NCBI GenBank assembly: GCA_039034015.1
Contig: JBCCBM010000016.1
Coordinates: 1-64,000 of the forward strand
DNA length: 64,000 nucleotides
Reading direction: 5' to 3'
Origin: Acuticoccus sp039034015
GTDB lineage: Bacteria > Pseudomonadota > Alphaproteobacteria > Rhizobiales > Amorphaceae
Shown: positions 54,886-63,861 of the stretch, one piece after another
Layout: every line of letters begins with the position of its first letter
Numbering within the stretch: position 1 is the stretch's first letter
Program-made: the position numbers and the translations under genes
The notes under the pieces: generated by a model
Told to the model about the DNA's origin: nothing
What the model saw: the letters and a program-made list of their open reading frames with translations, nothing else
Database searches by the model: none

Positions 54886-56714
54886 TTGCGGGCCGGCCAC
54901 AGGCGGGAGAGGCCGCCGGCGATCCCGTCGGGGGCGGCGAGCACAATGAGGAGGATGATGGCGCCAAAAATCGCCCGCCAATAGTCAAGCCGGGTCACAT
55001 AATCCTCAATCAGCACGAACGCGCCGGCGCCCAAAAGCGGCCCCAGCAGCGATTGAACGCCCCCCAAAAGCACCATGATCAGCGCATCCACAGAGTTCCC
55101 GATGGCCAGCGTATCGGGAAACACGCTCCCCTTGGAAAACGCGAACACAACGCCCGCAACGCCCGCAAACGTGCCCGCCAGAGTGAACGCGATCCACTGG
55201 TGGGTTTTGAGGTCGACCCCGATGGCCTCGGTGCGGATGGGACTGTCGCGCCCGCCGCGCAACACATAGCCAAACGGCGATTTGGCAAGGTGGCGGATGA
55301 GGAGAAGACCGCCGACGCAAAGCACCATGGCAAGATAATAGTAGGCGACATTGCCGCTCGCCCAGGCGGCGGGCCACACGCCCAAGATGCCATCATCCCC
55401 CCCGGTGACCGACTGCCACTGGAACGTGATGCCCCACAAAATTTGCGCTGCCGCCAGCGTGAGCATGGCGAGGTAAACGCCAGAAAGACGCACGCAAAAC
55501 CAGCCGAACACCAGCGCGCCAAAGCCCGCCACCAGCGGGCCGAACAGCATGGCCGGCAGCATCGAAAGCCCAAGATCGCGAACCGCGATGGCCGCCGCAT
55601 AAGCGCCGAGCCCAAAATACGCCGCGTGGCCGAACGAGACCATGCCCCCCACGCCCATGATGAAGTGGAGGCTGGCCGCAAAGAGCATCGCCACCATCAC
55701 GTCCTTCAAAAGGACCAGCAGAAAACCGTCGGTGAGGGTGGGGACAAGCGCGGTTGCCATCAGCGCGATGGCGCCAATGACGAGTGCCGTGGTGGTCATG
55801 GGGGCAAGTGGGGCTTCCGGCACGGTGGGCGCGCCATGGGCGGAGGCGGCGGTGCCAAAAAGGCCGTAGGGCCGCACAATCAACACCACCGCCATCACCA
55901 GAAAAGGGAGCACCAGCGAGATCTGCGGAAAGACCAGAACGCCAAACGCGTTCAACACCGAGATGATGACCGCGGCCACGAACGCGCCCGTGACGGACCC
56001 CATCCCGCCGATCACCACGACGACGAACGCTTCGCCGATGATGGAAAGGTCCATCAGAAGCGACACCGCCTCCCGCGGCACCTGGAGCGCGCCGCCAAGC
56101 CCCGCCAGGAACGCGCCCAGCATGAAGGTGGAGGTGAACAAAAGCCGCTGGTTGACGCCGAGCGCGCCCACCATTTCGCGGTCTTGGGTGGCCGCGCGCA
56201 CCAAAACCCCCCACCGGGTCTTGTTGAAGAGGAGCCAGATGAGCGCCAGCACCACCGGGCCGATCACGATGAGCGCAAGGTCATATTCGGGGATCGGCTC
56301 GCCAAAGATGCGCACCGCACGGTCAAGCCCCGGCGCGCGTGGGCCCAAAAGGTCTTCCGCGCCCCAGATGGCCAGCACCGCATCCTGCACGATGAGGACG
56401 ATGGCAAAGGTCGCCACCAGCTGAAACAGCTCCGGCGAGCGGTAGATCCGGCGAAGGACCAGGATTTCCATCGCCGCGCCGATCACGGCCACGATGGCGG
56501 CGGCGGCAAGGACAGAGCCCCAAAACCCAAAAATGCCAAAGTCGAGCGCGGTGATTAGCGTATAGGCCAAGTAGGCGCCAAGCATATAGAGCGAGCCGTG
56601 GGCAAAGTTGACGACGCGCGTGACGCCAAAGATGATCGAAAGCCCGGACGCGATCAAAAACAGCGACGAGGCGTTGGCAAGGCCGGTGAGGAATTGTGCG
56701 AAATAAAAGCTCAA
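54882..56714 (-). CDS. Fused LivH-LivM permease
   Basis: A 610-residue inner-membrane permease joining the two halves usually encoded separately. Residues 1-290 match LivH (SGLSIIFGVTRVVNFAHGSLYMLGAYLAY; VIGGMGSVTGA). Residues 310-605 match LivM (GMVSFGHAAYFGLGAYAA; GGVQSLLGPLLGAG). The TTG at 56714 overlaps the VOC stop (TTGA). Fusions of this kind exist in relatives; the pair would form the pore with LivF/LivG. Confidence 0.92.
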   Translation of the reverse strand: MSFYFAQFLTGLANASSLFLIASGLSIIFGVTRVVNFAHGSLYMLGAYLAYTLITALDFGIFGFWGSVLAAAAIVAVIGAAMEILVLRRIYRSPELFQLVATFAIVLIVQDAVLAIWGAEDLLGPRAPGLDRAVRIFGEPIPEYDLALIVIGPVVLALIWLLFNKTRWGVLVRAATQDREMVGALGVNQRLLFTSTFMLGAFLAGLGGALQVPREAVSLLMDLSIIGEAFVVVVIGGMGSVTGAFVAAVIISVLNAFGVLVFPQISLVLPFLVMAVVLIVRPYGLFGTAASAHGAPTVPEAPLAPMTTTALVIGAIALMATALVPTLTDGFLLVLLKDVMVAMLFAASLHFIMGVGGMVSFGHAAYFGLGAYAAAIAVRDLGLSMLPAMLFGPLVAGFGALVFGWFCVRLSGVYLAMLTLAAAQILWGITFQWQSVTGGDDGILGVWPAAWASGNVAYYYLAMVLCVGGLLLIRHLAKSPFGYVLRGGRDSPIRTEAIGVDLKTHQWIAFTLAGTFAGVAGVVFAFSKGSVFPDTLAIGNSVDALIMVLLGGVQSLLGPLLGAGAFVLIEDYVTRLDYWRAIFGAIILLIVLAAPDGIAGGLSRLWPARK

Positions 56715-57061
56715 AGCGGGATTTCTTGGCTGGCGCGGATGACGTTGCCGTCGGGATCGGTGAGGGAAAACTCGCGCATGCCAAACGGCGCGTTGCGCGG
56801 CGCTGTGAGGGAGGGCCAGCCTTCCGGCGGCAGGGCGAGGGCGGCAAGTTCGGCGTGGAAGGCGTCAATGTCGCTGGGGCGCAGGAACGCTGTTTGCGGC
56901 GCGCTGTCGCGTTCGGCGAGGTGCAGCTCCGCGCCCTCACGCTTCATGAGCGCATAGTCCGGGACGGCGTAGACGGCATGAAAGCCAACGCGTTCGTAAA
57001 TACGCTGCGCGGCGGGAACGTCCGCCACGCAGAAGATTGGTGCAAGCTTTTCAAGCTTCAC
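56711..57061 (-). CDS. VOC (glyoxalase) family protein in the transport operon
   Basis: A 116-residue VOC protein (start KLEKLAPIFCVADVPAAQRIY; LTDPDGNVIRA near the end). It starts at a GTG overlapping the binding-protein stop and ends inside the permease start, so it is bound tightly into the operon. It may bind or modify the imported substrate, which is inference. Confidence 0.83.
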   Translation of the reverse strand: MKLEKLAPIFCVADVPAAQRIYERVGFHAVYAVPDYALMKREGAELHLAERDSAPQTAFLRPSDIDAFHAELAALALPPEGWPSLTAPRNAPFGMREFSLTDPDGNVIRASQEIPL

Positions 57062-58260
57062 TCAGCCGGCCGCAGCGCGGCGGCCTCAGCTTCAGACGGC
57101 AAAAAATCTTCGCCCGCCGCGTAGAACCAATCGACCATCATGGGTTTGCCGTCCACCAGCGCGGTTTTGCCCACATAAGCACCCATGGTCGCCTGATGGT
57201 CCGCCGCGCGGAAGACAAACGGCCCCGTGGGGCTTTCCACCGCAAGACCTTCCATGGTGGCAAGAAGGTCTTCCGTCTCCAGCGAGGGCGTCTGTTCCAG
57301 AAGCGTCTTGATGGTCATCATGGAGTTGTAACCCACGATGGAGCCGGTCTTCGGCGCTTCGCCCCACTTTTCCATGTAGGCGGCCTCAAAGACATCATGC
57401 TCGGGCGTGTTCACATCGTTGCCGGGGTAACCGGTCACGATCCACCCGTTCGGCGTCTCATCGCCCAGCGGTTCTAGATATTCTGGCTCGCCCGATAGCA
57501 GCGAGACCACCACACGATCCTCAAACAGGAAGCGGAGCGAGCCTTCGCGCACGAACTTGGCAAGGTCACCGCCAAAGGTGACGTTGTAAATCCCGTCCGG
57601 TTTGGCGCCCTCCAGCGCGCGCACGGTGGAGCCGGCGTCAATCTTGAAGAGCGTGGGCCACTGTTCTTCCACAAACTCCACCTCGGGCTTGAGGCGGGTG
57701 AGTTCGGACTTGAACGCCTTTACCGCGTCTTGCCCGTAGGCATAGTTGGGAGCGATCGTGGCCCAGCGCACAGCGTCGGTCTTCGCAGCCTCCGCGGCAA
57801 GCATTGCGGCCTGCATGTGCGTGGAGGGGCGCAGGCGATACGTATACCGGTTGCCTTTCGACCAGACGATCGCATCGGAAAGTGGCTCGGACGCCAAGAA
57901 GAACACGCCCTTTTGCTTGGCAAAATCGGAAACGGCGAGGCCAATGTTGGACAAGAACGTGCCAAACAGGAAGGCAACGTTTTCCCGGCTCACCATCTCA
58001 TCGGCAATGCGGATGGCGGTGGCAGGGTCGCCGGTGTCATCCCGGCTGATGATTTCCAGCGGGCGACCGTTCACCCCGCCCGCGGCGTTGATCTCTTCCA
58101 GCGCCAATTCCCAGCCCTTTTTATAAGGCTCGGTGAAGGCGGGCAGGCGGGTGTAGGAGTTGATCTCGCCGATCTTGATGGGATCTTGCGCCACCGCGGG
58201 CGTTGCGGTGACGAACGCGGCAACAGCTGCGGCGTGAAGGATGTGGCGACGGGTCAGCAT
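57058..58260 (-). CDS. ABC transporter periplasmic substrate-binding protein
   Basis: A 400-residue type I periplasmic binding protein (LivJ-like/Peripla_BP_6). The signal peptide ends near TPAVAQ (residue 25). The mature start IKIGEINSYTRLPAFTEPYKKG and the LALEEINAAGGVNGRPLEII core are typical. Ligands of this class include branched amino acids, amides, urea and aromatic acids; the ligand here is unknown. Confidence 0.92.
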   Translation of the reverse strand: MLTRRHILHAAAVAAFVTATPAVAQDPIKIGEINSYTRLPAFTEPYKKGWELALEEINAAGGVNGRPLEIISRDDTGDPATAIRIADEMVSRENVAFLFGTFLSNIGLAVSDFAKQKGVFFLASEPLSDAIVWSKGNRYTYRLRPSTHMQAAMLAAEAAKTDAVRWATIAPNYAYGQDAVKAFKSELTRLKPEVEFVEEQWPTLFKIDAGSTVRALEGAKPDGIYNVTFGGDLAKFVREGSLRFLFEDRVVVSLLSGEPEYLEPLGDETPNGWIVTGYPGNDVNTPEHDVFEAAYMEKWGEAPKTGSIVGYNSMMTIKTLLEQTPSLETEDLLATMEGLAVESPTGPFVFRAADHQATMGAYVGKTALVDGKPMMVDWFYAAGEDFLPSEAEAAALRPAE

Positions 58261-58278
58261 GGCACCTCCGAACGTTTG

Positions 58279-58911
58279 TTATTCATCTGGGTTGCAAGTT
58301 TCGAGCCGGTCCGCAAACCGCGCAAGCTGCGGAGAAAGAACCGGCAAAAGATCCCAGTCGGGCGCAAACGCCTCGCGCGCCACACCAACACCACGGGCCG
58401 AGGCGATCGCCAAAAACTCTGCCGCCGCCGCCGACGCGGGCAGGAAAACGGCGCGGATCTCATCCATCCGGGCATTGGCCGCGGCCGCCCCACCACCGCG
58501 CGACAGGTCTGAGAGGCACCCATAAAGCAGCGCATCGCGAAGCTGCTGGTCATCGGCCGGCCCAGTCAACAGAGCGCGGCGCCACGGCGGCGGCGCATGG
58601 GACGGGGCGTCCGCGTCAACCCCGGTCGCGCTCAAAAGCGTTGCGGCGAGGATCACGGAAAAATCCGCCGGGTCACCGCCCGTCGCGACCGTGCGCCACG
58701 TGTCCGGGCCGTCGGCGGCCAGGGCGCACAACGGCCCGTCCATCAGCGCGTCGATGGCGGCACGGTCCATGAGCCCGGTCGCTTCAATGGCCGTGCGGTG
58801 CGTGTCTTGGATGGCCGCGTTCAGCGCATCAAGGACGCCGGCGCACCCCTGCGCCAAAGCGGGTGCGCCGCCGAGAAAGGCGGCCAAAAGGCTAACGAAG
58901 ACCGTCTTCAC
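58279..58911 (-). CDS. Exported protein of unknown function
   Basis: A 210-residue protein with a signal sequence (VFVSLLAAFLGGAPALAQ), then a mature part with three cysteines and many Ala and Asp. The GTG at 58911 lies inside the end of the preceding gene (20-base overlap), and the stop is 18 bases before the binding-protein gene, so it belongs to the operon. No domain recognised. Confidence 0.7.
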   Translation of the reverse strand: MKTVFVSLLAAFLGGAPALAQGCAGVLDALNAAIQDTHRTAIEATGLMDRAAIDALMDGPLCALAADGPDTWRTVATGGDPADFSVILAATLLSATGVDADAPSHAPPPWRRALLTGPADDQQLRDALLYGCLSDLSRGGGAAAANARMDEIRAVFLPASAAAAEFLAIASARGVGVAREAFAPDWDLLPVLSPQLARFADRLETCNPDE

Positions 58912-59476
58912 CAACAATCTCGCTGGTTCTGAGGCCGCCAACGCGGGGAAGGGGCCGCCCCCGCTCACTCACCGCCACCGCCACAAGAATCTCGCCGGCG
59001 CGCGGCGCGTCCGTCACCCGCACCTCCATCGCATCAAAGTGGGAACGCACATAGGCCGCGTCCTTGTGGCCAAGCGGGACATCGAGAGGCGTCCCCGGCC
59101 CGCCACGCTTTTTTGCGGATGGAATGAGCGCTTTGCCCCCGCCCACCTCCGCCCGCAGGGGCGCGCCAAGCTGCGGGTGCAGAACCGCCGCGGCATGCTC
59201 CAGCTCGCCATCCTCGCCGACCAGGGCGGCCTTGCCAAAACCTTCCACACGCTCCGGCGCGATGCCAAGGGCGCGCACGGCGCGGTTGCCGAGCATTGCC
59301 CCCATTTCGGCGCCGATCTCCATCAACACGGCAAGATCGTGCTGGTAACGGCCCGCATAGGGGTTCGCGATCACTGCGATGGCGGCGGCCCGGCGGGCGG
59401 CCGGCGCAATGGTGCGGCCCATCTCCTGATGGGTCTCCTCGACCGCCACCACAATTTTGCGCACGCTGGCTGACAT
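58892..59476 (-). CDS. Amino acid synthesis family protein (DUF1185)
   Basis: A 194-residue protein closely matching the AA_synth/DUF1185 family: RKIVVAVEETHQEMG start, ANPYAGRYQHDL, LVGEDGELEHAAA, the GGGKALIPSAKKRG loop and VPLGHKDAAYVRSHFDAMEV. The original name reflects weak genetic evidence; biochemical function is uncertain. First gene of the transport operon. Confidence 0.85.
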   Translation of the reverse strand: MSASVRKIVVAVEETHQEMGRTIAPAARRAAAIAVIANPYAGRYQHDLAVLMEIGAEMGAMLGNRAVRALGIAPERVEGFGKAALVGEDGELEHAAAVLHPQLGAPLRAEVGGGKALIPSAKKRGGPGTPLDVPLGHKDAAYVRSHFDAMEVRVTDAPRAGEILVAVAVSERGRPLPRVGGLRTSEIVGEDGLR

Positions 59477-59620
59477 TGCCAAGAACCCTTCCCACGCCGC
59501 GCGAGTGTGCGGCAAAAGTTAAGCGTCCCGCAAGCGGGGCCGGATATTCTAAGGCCTTGATGCAAAAGATGGCGCCTGTTAGCGCATGCGCCCCAAATTG
59601 ACCGTGAACCGGGGGTCCGG

Positions 59621-61651
59621 GTGATCACTTACGCGTTGGTGCCGGCACGATCGGGATCGAAAGGTCTTCCGGACAAGAACATTCGGCCCATCGACGGCCA
59701 CCCGCTGCTGGCCTACTCCATCGCCTTCGGCCGCGCGCTCGACATCGACAGGGTCATCGTCTCGACCGATTCGGAAGAATACGCTGAGATTGCCCGCTCT
59801 TACGGTGCCACCTGTCCTTATCTTCGCGGCCCCAAGGCCAGCTCCGACACTGCGATGGAAGAGGATATCCTTGAGGACCTCAAGGCAAACCTTCCCAAAC
59901 ATGGCATCGAGATGCCCGACATCTGGGTGCGGCTCAAACCCACCAACCCGTTTCGCAGTGTGTCGAGCGTCCGCCGGGCGATCCAAATGTTGAAGGACGA
60001 TCCGACGGTGTCGTCCGTGCGGATCGTGAGCCCCGAAGATTCCCGCCTCTGGACCATCAACGAGGAGGGCTTTTTTGTCCCCCTCGTGAAGTGGGACGAA
60101 AACCGCTCCGTCATGCGCCGGAGCGAGCATCCCAAAGCCTACAGCCCCTTCAATCTTGATGTGTTTCGCCACAAAAATTGGTTGAAACTCGGCCCCGCCT
60201 ACATGGGCAAGCGCATCCGCCCGGTGGTGGAGCACAAGATCACCGGCCTCGACATCAACGATCTGGATGATTTTTCCATCGTCAAAGCCATGATCGAGGC
60301 GCGCCCGCGACCCCGCATCGTCACCGACTATCTGGAGACCCACCACCTCAAGCCCGACTTTGGCGAAGAGCCCCCGCCCCGAACGTCCGAACCACGCAAG
60401 GCCGCCATTGCCACGCTCAACAGTCTGACGCGCGCCCGCGAGGACGTATCTGTGAAGCCCGATCCAGCGCTTTGGGACGCGATCGAGGCGGTCTTGTCCT
60501 TCAGCGATGTGCCCGCCGAGGCCGCGGCGCGCTACGTGCGCCACCCGAAAGTGTGGTTTGTCCGGCGCGACACGGGCCCCCACTCCATCTCGTTCGTGCT
60601 GGGGCTCGACCGGCGGCACTGGCTGCGCCTCACGCTCAGCCAGCAAACCTCAGAGCACGTGGTGAAGAACAAGGCGGACTTGACCGGCGCAGACGGGCAG
60701 GAGGCCGTGATCAACCGCGCCTCCCGCATTCGCGTCGACGTCAAACGCGTCAAGGAGACAACGACGCTGCCGGTGGCGTACCGGTTTACGGGGGAACGGG
60801 TCCTTGATTCATTCGTCCAGGTGGTGCGGATGGCCGAGGAAATGAAGGCCGCCGGCGTCAAGCGCGTCCGTGTCATTGAAATGCCCGGCCGGGGGATTGC
60901 CGATCCGTTCATCATGCTCCCGCGGGTGGGCCTTGCGGTGGAGCGGGTGCCCTGGAAGGGCACGATCGATGCGCACGTTGTTGCCATGTTGGCGCCCGAC
61001 ATTGACAAGGACGTTATCGCCGCAACCGGCCAACAATTGCTCCCCAAACTGCGCCCCGGCGCGAACGGCCTCTTCGTCTCGCTGGAGGTGGAAAAGGCGC
61101 GCTGGATCAACCAATCCACGGCGGTCGCCGCCTTCGTCAACACGCTGATTGCGAAGCGCGCCGCGCCCTCGCACATCGTCTACAGCGGCATGACCGGCCC
61201 GTGGGACGGGGCGGACGATGACTTCTTCCCCGAACTGCGCGCGGCTGAGGAGGCGATGGTGGCCGAGATTGCCGGCCTCCTTGATGCCGACATCCCCGCC
61301 AAGGTGATGTTCGGCCAAACGTTGGAAGAAAAGGCGCAGGCAACGGCCGATTGCGGCTTCTTCATCGCCCCAGTGTCGAGCGCGTGTCTGGTGCCCAACG
61401 TGATGGGCGTCCCGGGAGTCTCGTTCGCAAGCCGCGCTCGGCTCGTCTATTCGACCGTGCCCGACAACCCCCATGTGGCGCGCGTCAAGCCGACCATGGT
61501 GACCGATCGCAGCGATGTGGAGGGCCTTGGCCCCCGCGCGTCACGCAAGATCGGCATACGCCCGGCCGTCAGCTACACGATTGACGAGGCCGCGTTCGTG
61601 GCCTTCGCCCTCGCCCAGTTCAAAAAGACCCGCAAGGCCATCCCCCGATAG
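59621..61651 (+). CDS. Acylneuraminate cytidylyltransferase-like fusion protein
   Basis: A 676-residue protein. Residues 1-225 match CMP-sugar synthetases such as NeuA (LVPARSGSKGLPDKNIRPI; a RLKPTNPFR motif; ITGLDINDLDDF), which activate sialic-acid-like nonulosonates. Residues about 300-676 are a separate domain of unclear family. Its end (FFIAPVSSACLVPNVMGVPG) resembles the acceptor/donor loop of glycosyltransferases, so a transferase is possible but unproven. GTG start with GGGGG upstream. No nonulosonate synthase is nearby. Confidence 0.75.
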   Translation: MITYALVPARSGSKGLPDKNIRPIDGHPLLAYSIAFGRALDIDRVIVSTDSEEYAEIARSYGATCPYLRGPKASSDTAMEEDILEDLKANLPKHGIEMPDIWVRLKPTNPFRSVSSVRRAIQMLKDDPTVSSVRIVSPEDSRLWTINEEGFFVPLVKWDENRSVMRRSEHPKAYSPFNLDVFRHKNWLKLGPAYMGKRIRPVVEHKITGLDINDLDDFSIVKAMIEARPRPRIVTDYLETHHLKPDFGEEPPPRTSEPRKAAIATLNSLTRAREDVSVKPDPALWDAIEAVLSFSDVPAEAAARYVRHPKVWFVRRDTGPHSISFVLGLDRRHWLRLTLSQQTSEHVVKNKADLTGADGQEAVINRASRIRVDVKRVKETTTLPVAYRFTGERVLDSFVQVVRMAEEMKAAGVKRVRVIEMPGRGIADPFIMLPRVGLAVERVPWKGTIDAHVVAMLAPDIDKDVIAATGQQLLPKLRPGANGLFVSLEVEKARWINQSTAVAAFVNTLIAKRAAPSHIVYSGMTGPWDGADDDFFPELRAAEEAMVAEIAGLLDADIPAKVMFGQTLEEKAQATADCGFFIAPVSSACLVPNVMGVPGVSFASRARLVYSTVPDNPHVARVKPTMVTDRSDVEGLGPRASRKIGIRPAVSYTIDEAAFVAFALAQFKKTRKAIPR

Positions 61652-62449
61652 GACCGTTGCCCCGCGCAGCGAAAGCGCGGCGGCGATGATCGTGCCGCGG
61701 GCGCGCATATGGTTCGCCGCGGCAGCCCCGGCCTGGAGCGCTGCGGCCACCTCGCGCGCCGAAAGGGGGCCGACAGCGCTCACCACCGGCCGGTCGCCAA
61801 GGTCGCTGCCCGGCACAAGGTCGCACGCCTTGGCGCGAGAAATGGCAGGGTGGCCCGGAAGGTCGACCGCGTTCGCGATCAACGTGGCGGCCGCGTCGGC
61901 CGCAGCCGCGGTGCCGGCAAGCACAGTCACCGCATCGGCAATCCCGAGCGAGAGGCTGCGGCCGCCGGCGCCCGATGTGGCAAGGCCGCCCACCCCATCG
62001 TCGCTCGCAATGCGCACCGTCCCCACAGTCTCACCGGCGGGCGTTGCAATCCGCGCAGAGGCACGCTCACCTGGGGCAAGGCGCATCGCAATATCACCGC
62101 CATTGTTCACAATCACGCGGCGCAGCGGGCCGGCCGCGTGGCACAGCGTGTCGGCCACCGCCCCCGCCACCGCGGCCATGGGCGTCACAAAGGTGTGCGG
62201 CCGGTGGGGCGCGATGGCGGCGGCCATGCGCTGGCCGGTTTCGCTCACCGGCGCCCCGTCGGGGTCGTGAAGGGCGGAGCGCTCCTCGCAAAGTTCTGCG
62301 AGCAGCGTTTGAAAGCGGGCCACCACACGCGCGCGGGCCTTTGCCACGGCTTGGGGCGTGTCCACCATCCTCACCGTCGCGTGGATGGGCCCGTGGAGAA
62401 GCGCGAGGCGCCCGTCGGGCAGGATGGACGCAAGGGGCGTGTCTTTCAC
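61541..62449 (-). CDS. UPF0280 family protein
   Basis: A 302-residue member of the UPF0280 (ApbE-like fold) family: DGRLALLHGPIHATVRM start, HTFVTPMAAVAGAVAD core, VIVNNGGDIAMRL and VRIASDDGVGGLATSGAGGRS. The GTG overlaps the upstream stop (GTGA). Its 3' end overlaps the convergent cytidylyltransferase-like gene by 111 bases. Function unknown; often near N-heterocycle genes. Confidence 0.82.
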   Translation of the reverse strand: MKDTPLASILPDGRLALLHGPIHATVRMVDTPQAVAKARARVVARFQTLLAELCEERSALHDPDGAPVSETGQRMAAAIAPHRPHTFVTPMAAVAGAVADTLCHAAGPLRRVIVNNGGDIAMRLAPGERASARIATPAGETVGTVRIASDDGVGGLATSGAGGRSLSLGIADAVTVLAGTAAAADAAATLIANAVDLPGHPAISRAKACDLVPGSDLGDRPVVSAVGPLSAREVAAALQAGAAAANHMRARGTIIAAALSLRGATVLSGDGLAGLFELGEGEGHERGLVNRVADGRAYADLA

Positions 62450-63861
62450 GCCGGTTCCCGTCGCAGACCCGCCGGCGGCTGATCGACCAAAACGCGTTCC
62501 AGCGGCTGGATCGCCTCGCCATAGCCGCCAAGGGCCAAATAGTCGTCGGCGCGCAGCGTGAACTCGATGGGCGCCACGATGGCGGGCGTCGGCACCGAGC
62601 CAAACGCGTTGTGCGGCATATCGGCGACATCGGCCATGATGGTGATGCCCCCGCCCGGCCAAAGATACGCCGGCGCGCCGCCGCAGGTGACCCGGGTCAA
62701 CGCCCCGCGCACCGAGCGGGTGAGGGCAACGGGGTTTTCGGTGACGCCGGCGCGCAGCGACCCCCCCGCCCCGCCCATGAAGAGGATGGACGCCGCGGCC
62801 GGCTCACAATTTTCGGCAATGCGCGCCACCGCGGCTTCCAGCGGCGCGGTGAGGGGCGCGGGCTCCGGCTCCAAGTCGGCGTTCAGCTGAAAATAGGCAA
62901 AGTCTTCGCCCGTGGTGGACACCATCAACAGCGTCATCCCCTCCCGGGCGATCTTTGGGTTGAAGGGGCCCAGGATCTTGAGCGGATCGTCAATGTCGGT
63001 GCCGCCCCAGCGGGTGCCGGGCTCGGCCACCTGAAAATACCGGCCGGGGGTCGACTTGCGCCCCTTCACCTTGATGCCGGTGGGCGCAATGTCGAGGAGG
63101 CGACCGGCCTGGTGTTCGGACAAAACGCCGGTGATGTGGTCATCCACCACCACCACCTCGTCCACATGGGGCGCCCATTGGCGGGCAAACATGCCAATGG
63201 TGGCCGAGCCGCAGCCAACCCGCATGCGCGTTTCAACGTCCCCATCAATGATCGGCGGCGCACCGGCGGCAATTTCGATGGTCGCGCCCTCATCGACGGT
63301 GAGCGTGCGCGCCTTGCGGTTGAAGAGATCAAGCAGCGTCTGGCAGGTGACGCGGCCTTCTTTTTTGCCGCCACCCGTCAGATGCTCCACCCCGCCCAGT
63401 GACAGCATCTTTGAGCCATATTCGGTGGTGGTGACGTGGCCGACGGGCTCACCATCGGCGCGCACCAGCGCCCGCTCGGGGCCGATGTGGCGGTCGGTGT
63501 CGATCTTCACCTTGGCGCCGCAGTAGCTAAAAATGCCCTCGGTGACGACGGTCACCATGTCGACCCCCGCCACCTCTTGGGAGACGATGAAGGGGGCGGG
63601 CTTATAGTCTGGATATGTGGTGCCCGCGCCAATTGCGGTGAGGCGCGTTTTAGCGCCGAACGGTTCTCCGTCCCACCCCTCGCTCCCCGCCAAAAACGGG
63701 ACAGCGCCGCCCGGCGCGCCCGCCTCAAGCACGGTCAGCGGGTCGACGCGCACCAGCGTCCCCGCGTCGTTGGCGTATCGATCGCACGCGCCGGTGCGCC
63801 CATCGGCGATGTAGCAAAGGACGGGGCACGCATCGCACCGGATTTTGTCCGCACCGCTCAT
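62446..63861 (-). CDS. 6-hydroxynicotinate reductase-like iron-sulfur protein
   Basis: A 471-residue protein resembling 6-hydroxynicotinate reductase, which in nicotinate fermentation and some Azorhizobium reduces the ring to a tetrahydro-oxonicotinate. The N-terminus has a cluster of cysteines (9, 12, 16, 26; CDACPVLC and GAC) fit for an Fe-S centre, and further Cys in GCGSATIG and TCGGAPAYLW. The start overlaps the upstream molybdenum hydroxylase stop (ATGA). Substrate assignment is by family only. Confidence 0.8.
   Translation of the reverse strand: MSGADKIRCDACPVLCYIADGRTGACDRYANDAGTLVRVDPLTVLEAGAPGGAVPFLAGSEGWDGEPFGAKTRLTAIGAGTTYPDYKPAPFIVSQEVAGVDMVTVVTEGIFSYCGAKVKIDTDRHIGPERALVRADGEPVGHVTTTEYGSKMLSLGGVEHLTGGGKKEGRVTCQTLLDLFNRKARTLTVDEGATIEIAAGAPPIIDGDVETRMRVGCGSATIGMFARQWAPHVDEVVVVDDHITGVLSEHQAGRLLDIAPTGIKVKGRKSTPGRYFQVAEPGTRWGGTDIDDPLKILGPFNPKIAREGMTLLMVSTTGEDFAYFQLNADLEPEPAPLTAPLEAAVARIAENCEPAAASILFMGGAGGSLRAGVTENPVALTRSVRGALTRVTCGGAPAYLWPGGGITIMADVADMPHNAFGSVPTPAIVAPIEFTLRADDYLALGGYGEAIQPLERVLVDQPPAGLRREPA

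Noticed and set aside
55053..56558. 501-codon plus-strand frame opposite the fused permease
   Set aside because: It is extremely rich in His, Arg and Lys, the signature of an antisense frame over a hydrophobic membrane protein.
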